Part shown: one piece after another, positions 47,896-58,952 of the stretch
How positions within the stretch are numbered: position 1 is the stretch's first letter
Layout of the letters: every line of letters begins with the position of its first letter
NCBI RefSeq assembly: GCF_000226115.1
Contig: NC_016461.1
Coordinates: 558,001-622,000 of the forward strand
Origin: Thermothielavioides terrestris NRRL 8126
Taxonomy: Eukaryota; Ascomycota; Sordariomycetes; Sordariales; Chaetomiaceae
Reading direction: 5' to 3'
Length of the DNA stretch: 64,000 nucleotides
The notes under the pieces: generated by a model
The model's database searches: none
Told to the model about the DNA's origin: nothing
The model's input: the letters and a program-made list of their open reading frames with translations, nothing else
Program-made: the position numbers and the translations under genes

Positions 47896-50800
47896 CCCTG
47901 AAAGTCTTGGCCTTTGGCTACCCCGGATAACTCAGGTACCGAATGTTCACGACACTGGGCACCTGATTCACGGAAAAGCAACGCTGCAATGTGGAGCAGC
48001 GGCGCCTCAATCGCCGTGATTGGCCGCTCCGCGATGCTCAGCCTGAACAAAGGGGTGATGCGACCGGTGTTGGCAACCACCGTCTCAGCTCTGATCTGTC
48101 ATGCGAGTGACCAAGAGTGGGTGGAGTGTTTAATTGTTCCCAGAAGCCACACTCATGTGAAGACGTGGCAATTTCGTTCACAGTTTGGCTATGCGGTCAT
48201 ACGAGCGCGCCGAGAAGCAGGGGTTGTGTCCTTGTGTCCATGAGTGAGGGTCGCAGAAGGGGCCTGCTGAACCTCGGACGGACCTCCATCGGCCGTGTTT
48301 ACTGATTTCCCAATGTTCGCTTGTCTCACATCGTGGCGGTTGCTTTCTGAAACATCACGGCTTCGCGCAACAAAGCGCGTGATGTCAAACAGAGAAGACG
48401 AGTTTCGGAGGAGACCACGGATCAATACCCAAACACCGCCAGCAAGGGGTAAACAGAGAACTTTAGCGGGTGTGCTTTGTACCTTGCCCCTGAGAGTGTA
48501 CACAGTCGATGGCATCGCCGACTTTTTCACCCACCGATGCTGTCCAGCATGCAGTCAACAGTGGCTCCTGTGATCGTGCTCATCCGCTTCCACCACCTTC
48601 TCTGCTCACCTGTTCGAGTCTAGGGCTTCTGTTTTCAGTCAAACTTTTCCTTAAACCCTTCGCCCCCTTTTTCAGTCCGCACAAATCTCTCCGTTGAGAA
48701 ATCCGGCCGGTTTGTTGAAATTGGCTGTGGGGTTCGCAGGCTTGTCCCACGAGGCTGCGAAATCCGAGTCCAATTGTGTTGTCGGTCCGTATCCACATCT
48801 GCGCTGCTAAATTTGCATTGTCCACGATCGGCCTCGGCTCGCTGTGCGCCGCCATTTTCGGACGCAACGGAGGGCCCACCTGACAACCCCCAACTTCCGC
48901 GCAAACGGGGCAACGGGCGTTTCCGTTTGCGTCCGGCGCATCGCCCAAGCAGCGAGGCCAGCCGAATTGCAGCGTTTGCTCTTCGCGCTGCGAACCACAC
49001 TCCACGCAATGAGCGTCAACTGATTCATGGCGCCCAAGAGGCAGCAGAGATGCCCAACGGGCTGCTGCAAGCGGCCACGGACTGCTTGACTGGAGCCTAA
49101 AACGCTACGGTTGACTGGGCTGCACGCCGGTCGGCAAATGGCCCAGCCAGGCGGCCGTTTTGTTGACCACGATGGGGTCGGCTCGACCGCTCCTTTCTCA
49201 GCAAAATTTCAAGGCGTCATCGCAGTGAAGGCGCGGACATGTGGCATGGACAGGACCTGTCGTGTCTCCAGGACCGGGGGCTGGCGGTATTAACGACAGG
49301 GACCGATCCCGGTCCTGACGCAGCGTTTCATTTCTCATCATGAACATGGACATGGGCGCTTTCTGGTGGATTGCCGCCAAGCCTGGCTGCGTCACCGCAA
49401 CTCGCGTGTCCCTTGTTGAGTCGAAGTACATGACTCCTTTCCCGGATAACTTGGTCTTGGCAGCTCCTCCAGGCAATTTCGCGTGGGTGAGGAGGCCCCG
49501 TAGGTACCCTCCGTCATCCGTTGTGTACCGAGGACCTGCAACAACCGTGAATTGTCGGCACCTAGAGACCCACATGCCATGGCAACCTGGAAGCCCTGTC
49601 GCTGAACTTGCTCCTTTTTGCCCTGGACTTGGACGGAGCAATTTTGGCACCTGGAGTCGCGGCTGCGTACATAAGGCAGCGTCTTCCTCCCACCTGGGCC
49701 TGATGGCGATTCTTGAACCATCGTCAGACCAGCAAGACCGCTCACCAGCCCACCAAACCAAGACCACTACTTAATCACGACTGCTCCCGGACTGTTCGCT
49801 GCCAAGCACTCTCAGCTACCAGCACCAGAAACCTTCCACCCTGGCTTCCACAGCTACGCCGTCCTTCGCCATGATGCCCGCTCAGAGACCGTCTCAACTT
49901 CCTCCCTGCCCTGGCCCGCCGCCGAGCCGGCCTCTTCCCCCTCTGCCCAAGAGGGGCTAAGAGTTGCGGGCTGATGCGACTCTCGCGGGAATCGACGTGT
50001 CCCATGTTTCATCGTCTGGTCCCCAGGCTTCGCGGCGACCTCCCTGGGATCGTCGCGACCCGCACGCTACGTCTCATACGGCCTCGCACGCGAGGCTACG
50101 ACATTGCTACGGCTCCAGCTTCGGTGTCGCTGCATCGACTGTGCTAGTGTAGCAACGTTCTCGCGCTGCATGCCATCGTGCTTCTGCATGGCTCGATGCC
50201 GCCTCTTTTGGGCTGCAGCATGCCCGTCAGCCAACCTCATCACTGCCATGCGTCTGCCACCCGCCTCGGCGCAGCTTCGGTGCTGATTGGGCGATCCAGC
50301 CTGATTGGTCGATTCAACGCGAAGCTTTCCCGTTCCTCAATCTTGCAGCATGCTGTGCAGCCCTGCGCGGCCGGGCACCACACCACCTCGCCCGCCCGGG
50401 TGGCGTTCCACACAAGCCATCTTCCACCCACACCATCTTGGCGGCTGCGTCCCGAGAGCCGGCTCAGGGAACCTCGAACTTTCTCTTCACACCTTTCAAC
50501 CACCATCGGCGCGAAGCAACACGGGCGCATTCACACTTTTACCACCACCACCACCACCGTGGCTGGGCATACGACTTTTAATCGACGGCTTTTCTTTCCT
50601 TTTGTGGTTCCTGATTTGAGCGACGACAAGGATATCAAGTGGGATGAATTTTCTGGCATAATCTGGGCGGGTTTAGACGGGATTCGACTGTACAAATATG
50701 AGCATTGGGCAACCGGCTTTACATGATACCAACGTCGCCGGATACCCCGCTGGGAGCAGAGTCGGGCGGACAACGCGGAGTTTCATCAACAGGGCTGGGC

Positions 50801-52323
50801 GGGATTTGGACAGGAGCAAGTTGGGCTCTCTCGTTTGCAATCATAATGGCTGGCTTTAGGCATAATACACTACCAACACGATAATTAGCTCAAACCATTC
50901 TGTGCTGTACTTGTGCTCCGCTCTATCGTTAGTGAATCCGACCACGTGGCCCGTCAGATGCGCCTGGTTGAAACCAACCGCCCTCCATCAGATCACGGCC
51001 GGCATGCTTTTCCTTCTACAGTATTCCGCATGCCGGGCTGTGCGCGTGGGGGGGTTCGGGTTGCAGTCGCGACCGACCCCGCCGTGCTGCGACGCTGTCG
51101 AGGCGCCCTCGGCATCGCGACGGGTTACTCCATGGGCGGCGGGATCGCATTCAAGCTCGCTTGTCTGAGTCGGAGATGACTAAGGGACAGAGCTGGCATG
51201 CCGTGCTGTGCGGTGCAATATGCAAAACACAGCAGAGTACGCTACACTACAGAGGTACCCACGTAGTACCCAACCGGGCCAACATGCAGGGTATCCAGGC
51301 CCGCGGCGGGAGATCAACGAGGGTCTCAAAGCGGTCATTCCGCGGGCTCCGAATATTGGAGGTGATCTCAGCGTTCCCACCTGGGTGAAACAGTACTCGG
51401 CTCGTCCGTCCGATCGTCGATTGCATTGCCGAGCTGCCCGTAATGTGCTCTCCAACTCTGATGGATCGCCAACTTATCACCGCGTTGTTTTCGTGCTTAT
51501 ACAGCACCAGGCACCCAGTCTTGCCAGGCAACCAGCACGGCAAATGCAAGCCGCATCATCCCACCATCCCACACTCACGAGCAGGATTGCTCCAGTCCGA
51601 GCACGGAGCAAGCATTGCCAACCTCAGCGACAGGGGCTGCAGGGAACAGTTGCCCCTTCGGGTATCCCTACGGGCGTGCCATTCGGCGCTAGCAGGCATC
51701 TCCTCCCGCCCGAGACACCGCGCTACGTCACCGGGGTTGCGAGCAGTTTGTCATCATCGGCTCCGAGCGGCCTTGCTCTGGGAGATGTGAAACGGCTCGT
51801 GGTGAACAGTGGGTAAGATAGGGGTCTGAATGACGCATGCAGGATGGATTTTTCGCTTTTCGCACCGCAAATTCACATGCTCATGCTTGAGCCTCTCCAC
51901 TTGCTGGGATTGTGTGCCCAGTGTCGGGCTACGCTACTGCCTGCGCAAGCGGAGAAGCGGCGGGGAAACCGTGGAAAATCGGCGGCAATGGCGGGATGGC
52001 AAGAAAAGCGGTCCCACTTGATCGCACTTTGCATGAATTCGATGACGTTATTCTGGAAAATTCCGAGTTGGGGTGATTTGATTTGGAACGAGCGGAGATA
52101 GCTCAGGTAAGCCCAACCAAATTCGCTTAAGCCGTTATCGCCACGTGAGGACGCGCCTGGCAAGTACCGAAACCGTCGATCAGTTCGGCTTGGATCGCGA
52201 ACCACGAGAGGCGAACGAAAATTTTGTTCGGCATTGCAGGGCGCAATTGCCGAGTCAACGTCACCTGCCGAGTCGAGGCAAGTCGGCGAGGAAGGCCCAG
52301 CGATTCGACACTCGGCCGCAGCC
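47896..52323. other. GC-rich, gene-poor region, right part, with SAM37 promoter at its end
   Basis: About 4.4 kb without a recognised gene. Features seen are a CCA repeat run near 50543-50562, many short frames without domains, and a lone peptide GYSMGGGIAFKLA (about 51127-51165) resembling an alpha/beta-hydrolase nucleophile elbow. The last few hundred bases must contain the SAM37 promoter and 5' UTR. Confidence 0.4.
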
Positions 52324-53650
52324 ATGGTGCTGCAACTCCATGTCTGGGGCCCGGCATTCGGGCTCCCGTCCCTTGACGCCGAGTGCCTCGCCGCGATCGC
52401 GTACCTCGCGCAGACCGCCGACCCAGCCGACTATCAGCTCATCCAAAGCAGCCCGTCCGCCGTGCCCACCCGTGCGTATCCCCCGTCCTCCATACTTGAC
52501 CCCTCTACACTCCCCCAACCTCTACCTCCCCCGACTCATCCCCGATCCTCAAGCTAACCATCCACCCACTCCAGAACACCTCCCCGCCCTCCACGACCCC
52601 TCCACCTCGACCTGGACAAGCGGCTACACCCCAATACTCACCTACCTGCAGACCCACCCCCCACCCACCTTCCGCGACCCCTCCGCCAGCACCGCCGCGG
52701 CAGCCGCGGCCGACAGCACGGCCTACACCGCCTTCCTCACCGCGCACGCGGCCCCGCTGCTCGCCCTCTCGCTGTACGTCTCGTCGGCCAACTACGCGGC
52801 CGCCACGCGCCCGGCCTACAGCGCGGTGCTGCCGCTGCCGCTGCCGTGGACGGAGCCGCCGGCGGCGCGGGCGGCGATGGCGCGCCGCGCCGCCCACCTC
52901 GGCGTGTCGGACGCGCTGGACGCGGATGCGCACGCCGACGCGCACGGGGTGAGACGCGTCGCTGAGGACGGCGGGTGGGTTACCGTCCCCGCGGCGCTAG
53001 GGGGCGGGAGTAGGAAGAAGAGGGTGGGCGGGGTGCAGGGGATGTTGCGTGCCGAGCAGAAGGCCAGGATTCGGTTGGAGGGGTTGGCGGAGGAGGTGTT
53101 GGATGTTCTGGGGGAGGTGGAGTGGGAGGGCAAGGGGTGTGGGATCAGGTGTTTGGTGTTTGGGTATTTGGCGCTGATGGTGATGCCGGAGGTGCCGCGG
53201 CCGTGGTTGAGGGAGGTGACGCAGGCGCGGTATCAGGGGCTGTGGGAGTTCGTGGTGGGGTTTAAACGGGAGGTGTTCCCGGAGGGGAGGACGTTGCCTT
53301 GGGCGCAGGAAAAGGCGGCCTGCTCGGCCGTTGCGGTTGGGATGAGATTTGTCCGCGGGGTGCTGGGCGAGGTGCCGCTGGTTGGGGAGTTGTGGAGCCG
53401 CTGGTGGACGGCGAGGAAGATGAGTCAGGTGCTGGGAGGGCAGGGGACACAGACGCGATCTGGCGGCGATCTGCTGCTGCTTCTCGGGGCCGGGTTAGGT
53501 CTGGCGGCCGTGAGCGCGGGCGCGTTCTTCTACAGGAGCCTGCCGCCGTTCGGGGAGGCCGTGCAAGTCTGGCGGAAGCCGGTGGTGACGCTGAGCAGCT
53601 TAGGAGCGGCGGGGGCCCTGTTTTCGGGGGCGTTCTACGGCGTCGACTAG
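52324..53650 (+). CDS. SAM37: SAM37/metaxin-like subunit of the mitochondrial sorting and assembly machinery
   Basis: Two exons, 52324-52471 and 52575-53650, encode 407 residues. The intron (103 bp) has GTGCGT, a branch-like GCTAACC at 52553-52559 and CCAG. Splicing joins SSPSAVPT to QHLPALHD. The N-terminus MVLQLHVWGPAFGLPSLDAE is typical of fungal Tom37/Sam37 (a glutathione-transferase-like fold shared with metaxins). Two hydrophobic stretches near the C-terminus (about 345-365 and 380-402) are probable membrane anchors. In yeast Sam37 works with Sam50 and Sam35 in the outer membrane to insert beta-barrel proteins. The ATG at 52324 is chosen because the family motif begins there; upstream open frame is discarded. 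The middle is Ala/Pro-rich low complexity. Confidence 0.88.
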
Positions 53651-54011
53651 GATTGCCACGCCTGCTGGTTGGGAGTCCAATAATGAAAGACGAACTCGTC
53701 TCAGTCAAGGCAAGGTAAGCCCTTGCCGACATGTACCGTCTTTGTCTAAATTCCGTGACGGTAATGCGTCTGTATTTTCTGTGCTCGCACTTCAAATTCA
53801 GGGGCGAAATAATCCCGTCTGCACGGGACGAACTCCTGTCCTGTCCTGTCTCCGGAATACTGTGTAACGCTGCCGCGCCCCGACTTTTTGTGGAGCTTCT
53901 GCCGGCCCGCTGCCGCTGCGTCGGCAGATCTCCACCGAACCGCCGAGCCCGAAATTTCCCCCAACAACGTTTTCCGCGGCCAGCAGCTCCGGCTATGACG
54001 CGCTTGAAACC
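53651..54011. other. Intergenic region between SAM37 and mitochondrial isoleucyl-tRNA synthetase
   Basis: 361 bp. It should hold the SAM37 terminator and the promoter of the next gene. A short upstream ATG (53995) opens a 14-codon frame that overlaps the synthetase start out of frame, a possible upstream open reading frame if transcription starts before it. Confidence 0.5.
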
Positions 54012-57000
54012 ATGTCCAAGAACTGGGCATCGACGCTGAGGCTGCCCAAATCGACGTTTCCGTAAGCATTCCCATACTTTAGTGCTGCCGACTCTCACAG
54101 CGCCCATTCTTTTCTATCTTTTTCGCTCACGCGCCGCAGACCGCGTCCGCTGCCGCAGCACCGCGACCAGTACATCCAGCGATGCGCCGATGACTTCTAC
54201 AAGTGGCAGGCGGCCAACCGCCCCGCCGACAACGAGTTCCTGCTGCACGACGGCCCGCCCTACGCCAATGGCAGCCTGCACGCCGGCCATGCGCTGAACA
54301 AGATCCTCAAGGACATGATCCTGCGCGTCAAGGTCCAGCAAGGTGCGGAGGAAACTCGACACCACATTATACCATACCCCTCATTATTGGTACGCATGAC
54401 ATCTGTTGGCTGACCGTCGGACTCGCTCCCGCACACACAGGCCGCCGCGTCTCGTACGTCCCCGGCTGGGACTGCCACGGCCTGCCGATCGAGCTCAAGG
54501 CCGTCGGCGCGGCCGAGGGCAAGCGCATGTCGCCGGGCGCCATCCGCAAGGCCGCGCGCGAGCTGGCCGCCAAGACGGTGCTCGAGCAGATGCAGAGCTT
54601 CCGCACGTACGCCGTCATGGCCGACTGGGACGCCCGCTGGACCACCATGGACACGGCCTACGAGATCCGCCAGCTCCGCCTCTTCCAGCGCATGGCCCGC
54701 CGCGGCCTCGTCTACCGCCGCTACAAGCCCGTCTACTGGTCGCCGTCGTCCGGCACCGCCCTGGCCGAGGCCGAGCTCGAGTACAACGAGGCCCATGTGT
54801 CGCGGGCCGCGTACGTGCGGTTTCGCGTGGTGGATGGGTACGGCGCGTTGCCTGGGATGGAGGGGTTTGAGGGGCGCCTGTTTGCGGTGGTGTGGACGAC
54901 GACTCCCTGGACGCTTCCTGCCAACAGGGCGATTGCTGTCCACGAGGACCTGGCGTACCATATTGTCCGCGTCGGTGCGGATGCTTTCTTGGTGGCTGAG
55001 AATTGCCTGGAGCGCGTGGCGAAGGTGTTGGGAGGGGAAACGGCGGCGCCGGAAGTCGTTGGCACGGTCAAGGGCAGCCAGCTGACGCAGTTGCGCTATG
55101 TCAACCTGCTCCGCGGCAAGTCGGCCGAATTGCAGCCCTTCATCCACGGCTCGTTTGTGACCGAGGGCTCTGGAAGCGGCCTCGTTCATTGCGCGCCAGG
55201 GCACGGCTTCGACGACTATCTTGCCTGCCTGTCCCTGGGGATTCCGGTATCTGCGCCGGTGGACAACGACGGCTTGTTTACGGAGGAGGCCTATCCCGAT
55301 CAGCCCGACCGTCTAAAGGGCATCTCCGTGCTAGACGGTGGCAGTGCGGCTGTGCTGGAGCTGCTTGGTGACGACGTCCTGGACGTCCACGAGTACCGGC
55401 ACAAGTACCCCTACGATTGGCGGACCAAGCAGCCCATCATCATCAGGGCCACCGCCCAGTGGTTTGCCGATGTGGACACCATCAAACAGGAGGCGCTTGC
55501 GGCGATCGACGAGGTCCGCTTCGTGCCCGAGCACGGGAAAAACAGGCTCGAGGCCTTCGTCAGGGGCCGCAGCGAGTGGTGCATCTCGCGGCAGCGAGCC
55601 TGGGGCGTGCCGATTCCCGCGCTGTACGAGCCGAATGGCGATGCCGTCATGACGGACGAGGTGATCGACCACATCATTTCGGTCATCCAGGAGCGGGGAA
55701 CCGATGCCTGGTGGACGGATCCCGCCGACGATCCGGCCTGGATCCCCGAGCCGCTCCGAGGCAAGACAGAATACTCGCGCGGCCTGGATACCATGGATGT
55801 CTGGTTCGACAGCGGCACGAGCTGGACGATGATGAACAGGCAAGCGGATTTGTATCTGGAAGGCTCCGACCAGCATCGCGGCTGGTTCCAATCCAGCCTG
55901 CTCACTCGCGTGGCTGCCATGGGGGACCACAGCGCCAAATCCACCACGAATACGCTCGGCCTGTCGCCGTTCAAGACGCTCATCACGCACGGCTTCACGC
56001 TGGACCAGGACGGCAAGAAGATGTCCAAGTCCCTGGGCAACATCATCTCGGCCGACCAGGTCATGGACGGCTCGCTGCTGCCCCCACTCAAGGCCAAGAA
56101 GAAAGGCGGCAACAACACCCCGCCCGTCAAGGACGCGCTCGGGCCGGACGCGCTGCGCCTCTGGGTCGCCAGCAGCGACTACACGGGCGACATCGTCCTG
56201 GGCGAGCCGGTGCTCAAGACGATCCACCAGGCGCTGCTCAAGTACCGCACCACGATCAAGATGCTGACGGGCAGCATGCACGCGTCGGCGCGCACGGCGC
56301 CGCTCACGGCGGTCGACCAGATCGCGCTGCTGCAGCTCCGCGACGTCATGGCCGAGGTCGGCGCGCACTACGACGCCTACGAGTTCAACAAGGCGTTCGG
56401 CTGCCTCAACCGCTGGCTGACCAACGACCTGTCGGCCTTCTACCTCGAGGCCCTCAAGGACCGGCTCTACTGCGCCGACGGCGGCGGCGCCCTCGAGCCC
56501 ATCTTCGTCGGCCTCCTGCGCATGCTGGCGCCCCTCACGCCCGTGCTGGTCGAGGAGGCCTGGGAGCACCGCCCCGCGTGGATGAAGGAGGAGGAGGAGA
56601 AGGGGGAGAATGGCGGTGCCGCGCAACAGCAGCAGCAGCACCCGCTGCGGCAGCTGTATGACGCGCCGCTGGTGGATCCCGCGCGGCTGACGATCGACGA
56701 GGCGGAGCTGCGCGGCGCGGTCCCCGTGCTGATGCGCGTGCACGCGGCGATCAAGGCCGCGCTGGAGACGGCGCGGGCAGACAAGCTGCTGGGCTCGTCG
56801 CTGCAGTGCGCGGTGGTGCTGCAGGTGCCCGAGGGCGGGCGCGTGCTGCGGACGCTGAGGAGGTTCAGCGACGAGCTGGAGGCCATGTTTGTGGTGTCGT
56901 CGGTCGAGCTGAACGGGGCAGTGCCCGAGGGGGAGGGGGCACAGTGGAAGCGCTGCGAGGAGTTTGAGCTGGACGGCGAGGCGTGCAAGGCGTGGGTGCT

Positions 57001-57106
57001 GCCGCCCAAGCAGGCCAAGTGCCCCCGCTGCTGGAGGTTTGTTGCGCCCCAGGAGGACCAGCTGTGTGCTCGGTGCGAGGAGGTCGTGGGCGAGGCTGTA
57101 CAGTAG
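54012..57106 (+). CDS. ISM1: Isoleucyl-tRNA synthetase, mitochondrial
   Basis: Three exons, 54012-54061, 54140-54342 and 54441-57106, encode 972 residues. Introns are 78 bp (GTAAGC...CAG) and 98 bp (GTGCGG...CAG). The class I signatures are HAGH (residues 64-67, the HIGH box) and KMSKS (611-615). Conserved segments include [18 protein letters not shown], an editing-domain region with [11 protein letters not shown], and [10 protein letters not shown]-terminal zinc-binding part has CPRC (945-948) and CARC (960-963), as in bacterial-type enzymes. This bacterial-like architecture marks the mitochondrial enzyme, which charges mitochondrial tRNA-Ile. The N-terminus is short and basic ([17 protein letters not shown]), compatible with a targeting sequence. 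A Lys/Gly/Asn-rich insertion follows the KMSKS loop (about 630-645). Very secure. Confidence 0.95.
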
Positions 57107-58952
57107 GTGTATGACGTGTGTACGATAGAGGTAGACGGGTGGACAGACTAGGTCAGTAGACGGCGGCAATGGATACCCATCTGTATCAGCTCAGGGGTTG
57201 TTGATGGGGCTCGGGGATGTTTTAGTCGCCTCTTTACGGTGGCTAGGTATTTCTTCCCAGAGTTCCCCCCCTTTCTTTTTTTCTCCAACATCCGCATCCT
57301 GGACCACAGGAGCCAGACCGTTGCCGGCTGCGCGGCGGCCGAGAAGGGGTCTAACGTTAGTCGGATGACTGCTCTATTTCGTCCTTACGCTTGTTACCGC
57401 TGCAATCCTGTGATGTTATACAGCATGGCCGCCAGTGTTAAGGGGCGGTTACCACGCTTGATGGCGGGTGACGCAGAGGGACAGCCTAATCCCGTCGAGC
57501 CGGCTAGTGACAGCAAAAAAAGGGGGAAGGGACCGTCAACCTCAATAGCAGCTGGCGTACCTAGATACGCTGCTGCCGCAGAACATTATAAAGTCAGGGA
57601 ACAGAGACAGGTAGAGAAAAGGAGGAACAGCCCTAATACTTTAAACCAGCTGTAACCCCCGACAAAGCAGGCCTCAGCACAGAGATTTATCAGGATCAAC
57701 CGCAATCCCTAGGATCGCTAGGGAAAACGACCTAGCTGACTAGATACTCAAGTACAATATGAGTCCATTTCGGTCCATTGAAAGGAAATCCAAAGAAAGC
57801 GTGACTGGGTACGTGGCCGGAAAGCAAGCCCGATAATCACGTACTGTCCAGATACCTGGTAGTGTGACGGACCTCTGGCATAACCTGAGGGCGTGTGGAC
57901 GGACAACAAAGCCAGCACGCAGGAGTTAGGAACCCGAACGGGACGGTGGGCTCAGGCCGCGTCTCTCACTGCCGTCGGACCCTGCCCCTCCGTCTCGTGA
58001 ATTGAATAGAGTTCTGCGCGAGGCGGATTGGAGAGGCGCTCCCAGGCTCGCGGACGGCCCACGAAGGTGGCCCGCAACAAATCGTGAGGTATCTTGGGCG
58101 TACAGGACAGCGCCGAAATTGGTCTGAAGTCAGCAATGAACGGCGCACGTGCAGTTTCCCCGAGGAGGCTCCGAAGACCTCGTGTAATGTCACTAGATCG
58201 AGCCGGGCCGAGGGCTGTGGGACTGTCGGCAGCAATGTGGTATCGTTCATGGACTGAAATGGACATAAGCTCAAGGCTTCCCGATTGGTCCTACGGGATC
58301 TTTGGATCTTTGGGAGATGGTTGTCACGCAGGCAGGCATAGTGTAGACGGTCTGATAACTAGGTCGTCACCTTGTATCTAGGCGACCGCTCTGTCGTTGC
58401 AGGGCTGTACCAGCTTTGAGTTAATCTAACAAGCAAGGGTCTCGTCGGCGGTTTTCCTACCCGAGACCATAACGGAGCGGTTGAAATCATCTCATGGTTC
58501 CCAACTCTGTAAGACCAGGGACATCATTCCGGCTGTGCTCAGGCCCTACTACTACCATCTAGTGTATAGCTCCTACATAGGGCGATCCAGACATTGCGGT
58601 TAGCGCTAGGTCGCCACATTGCTGGCAGCCGTTGGAACGTTCTTCAAAGGAAGGTGAATCATTTGATTTTCTGGCATAACTGGGAGGCTGTAGACCAACT
58701 GGAGATTGGGCGTAGGTTGCTGAATGCCGAGGTACAATCATACGATGCTCGGTCGACAGATAGGCCTAGCTAGAGAAGACGGTGCCTCAATACACTAGTT
58801 ACCTACGCTGCACGGTTTCTCCCTTCACCCGTTCCGTCACCGCGTCGAGATCGCGTGCATCAACCGCTGGAATGGTGGCCCGAAGCTGACCATGAACCCC
58901 TGTCCCGTCTGGAGCGCTCATGTACGCCGTAAAGCAGCAGTGACGACTCTAG
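57107..58952. other. Region without a recognised gene between ISM1 and the polyketide synthase relic
   Basis: About 1.85 kb, of moderate GC content. The largest frame (57239-57655, 138 codons) ends in a Lys/Arg/Gln-rich segment but shows no domain. None of the missing upstream polyketide synthase domains (ketosynthase, acyltransferase, product template, acyl carrier) can be read in any frame, so the truncation of the next gene is real. Confidence 0.5.

Noticed and set aside
55331..57169. 612-codon minus-strand frame across ISM1
   Set aside because: Antisense shadow of the synthetase, whose motifs are unequivocal on the plus strand.
57239..57655. 138-codon frame after ISM1
   Set aside because: No similarity recognised, no splice context and weak start. 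Kept only as a note in the intergenic entry.
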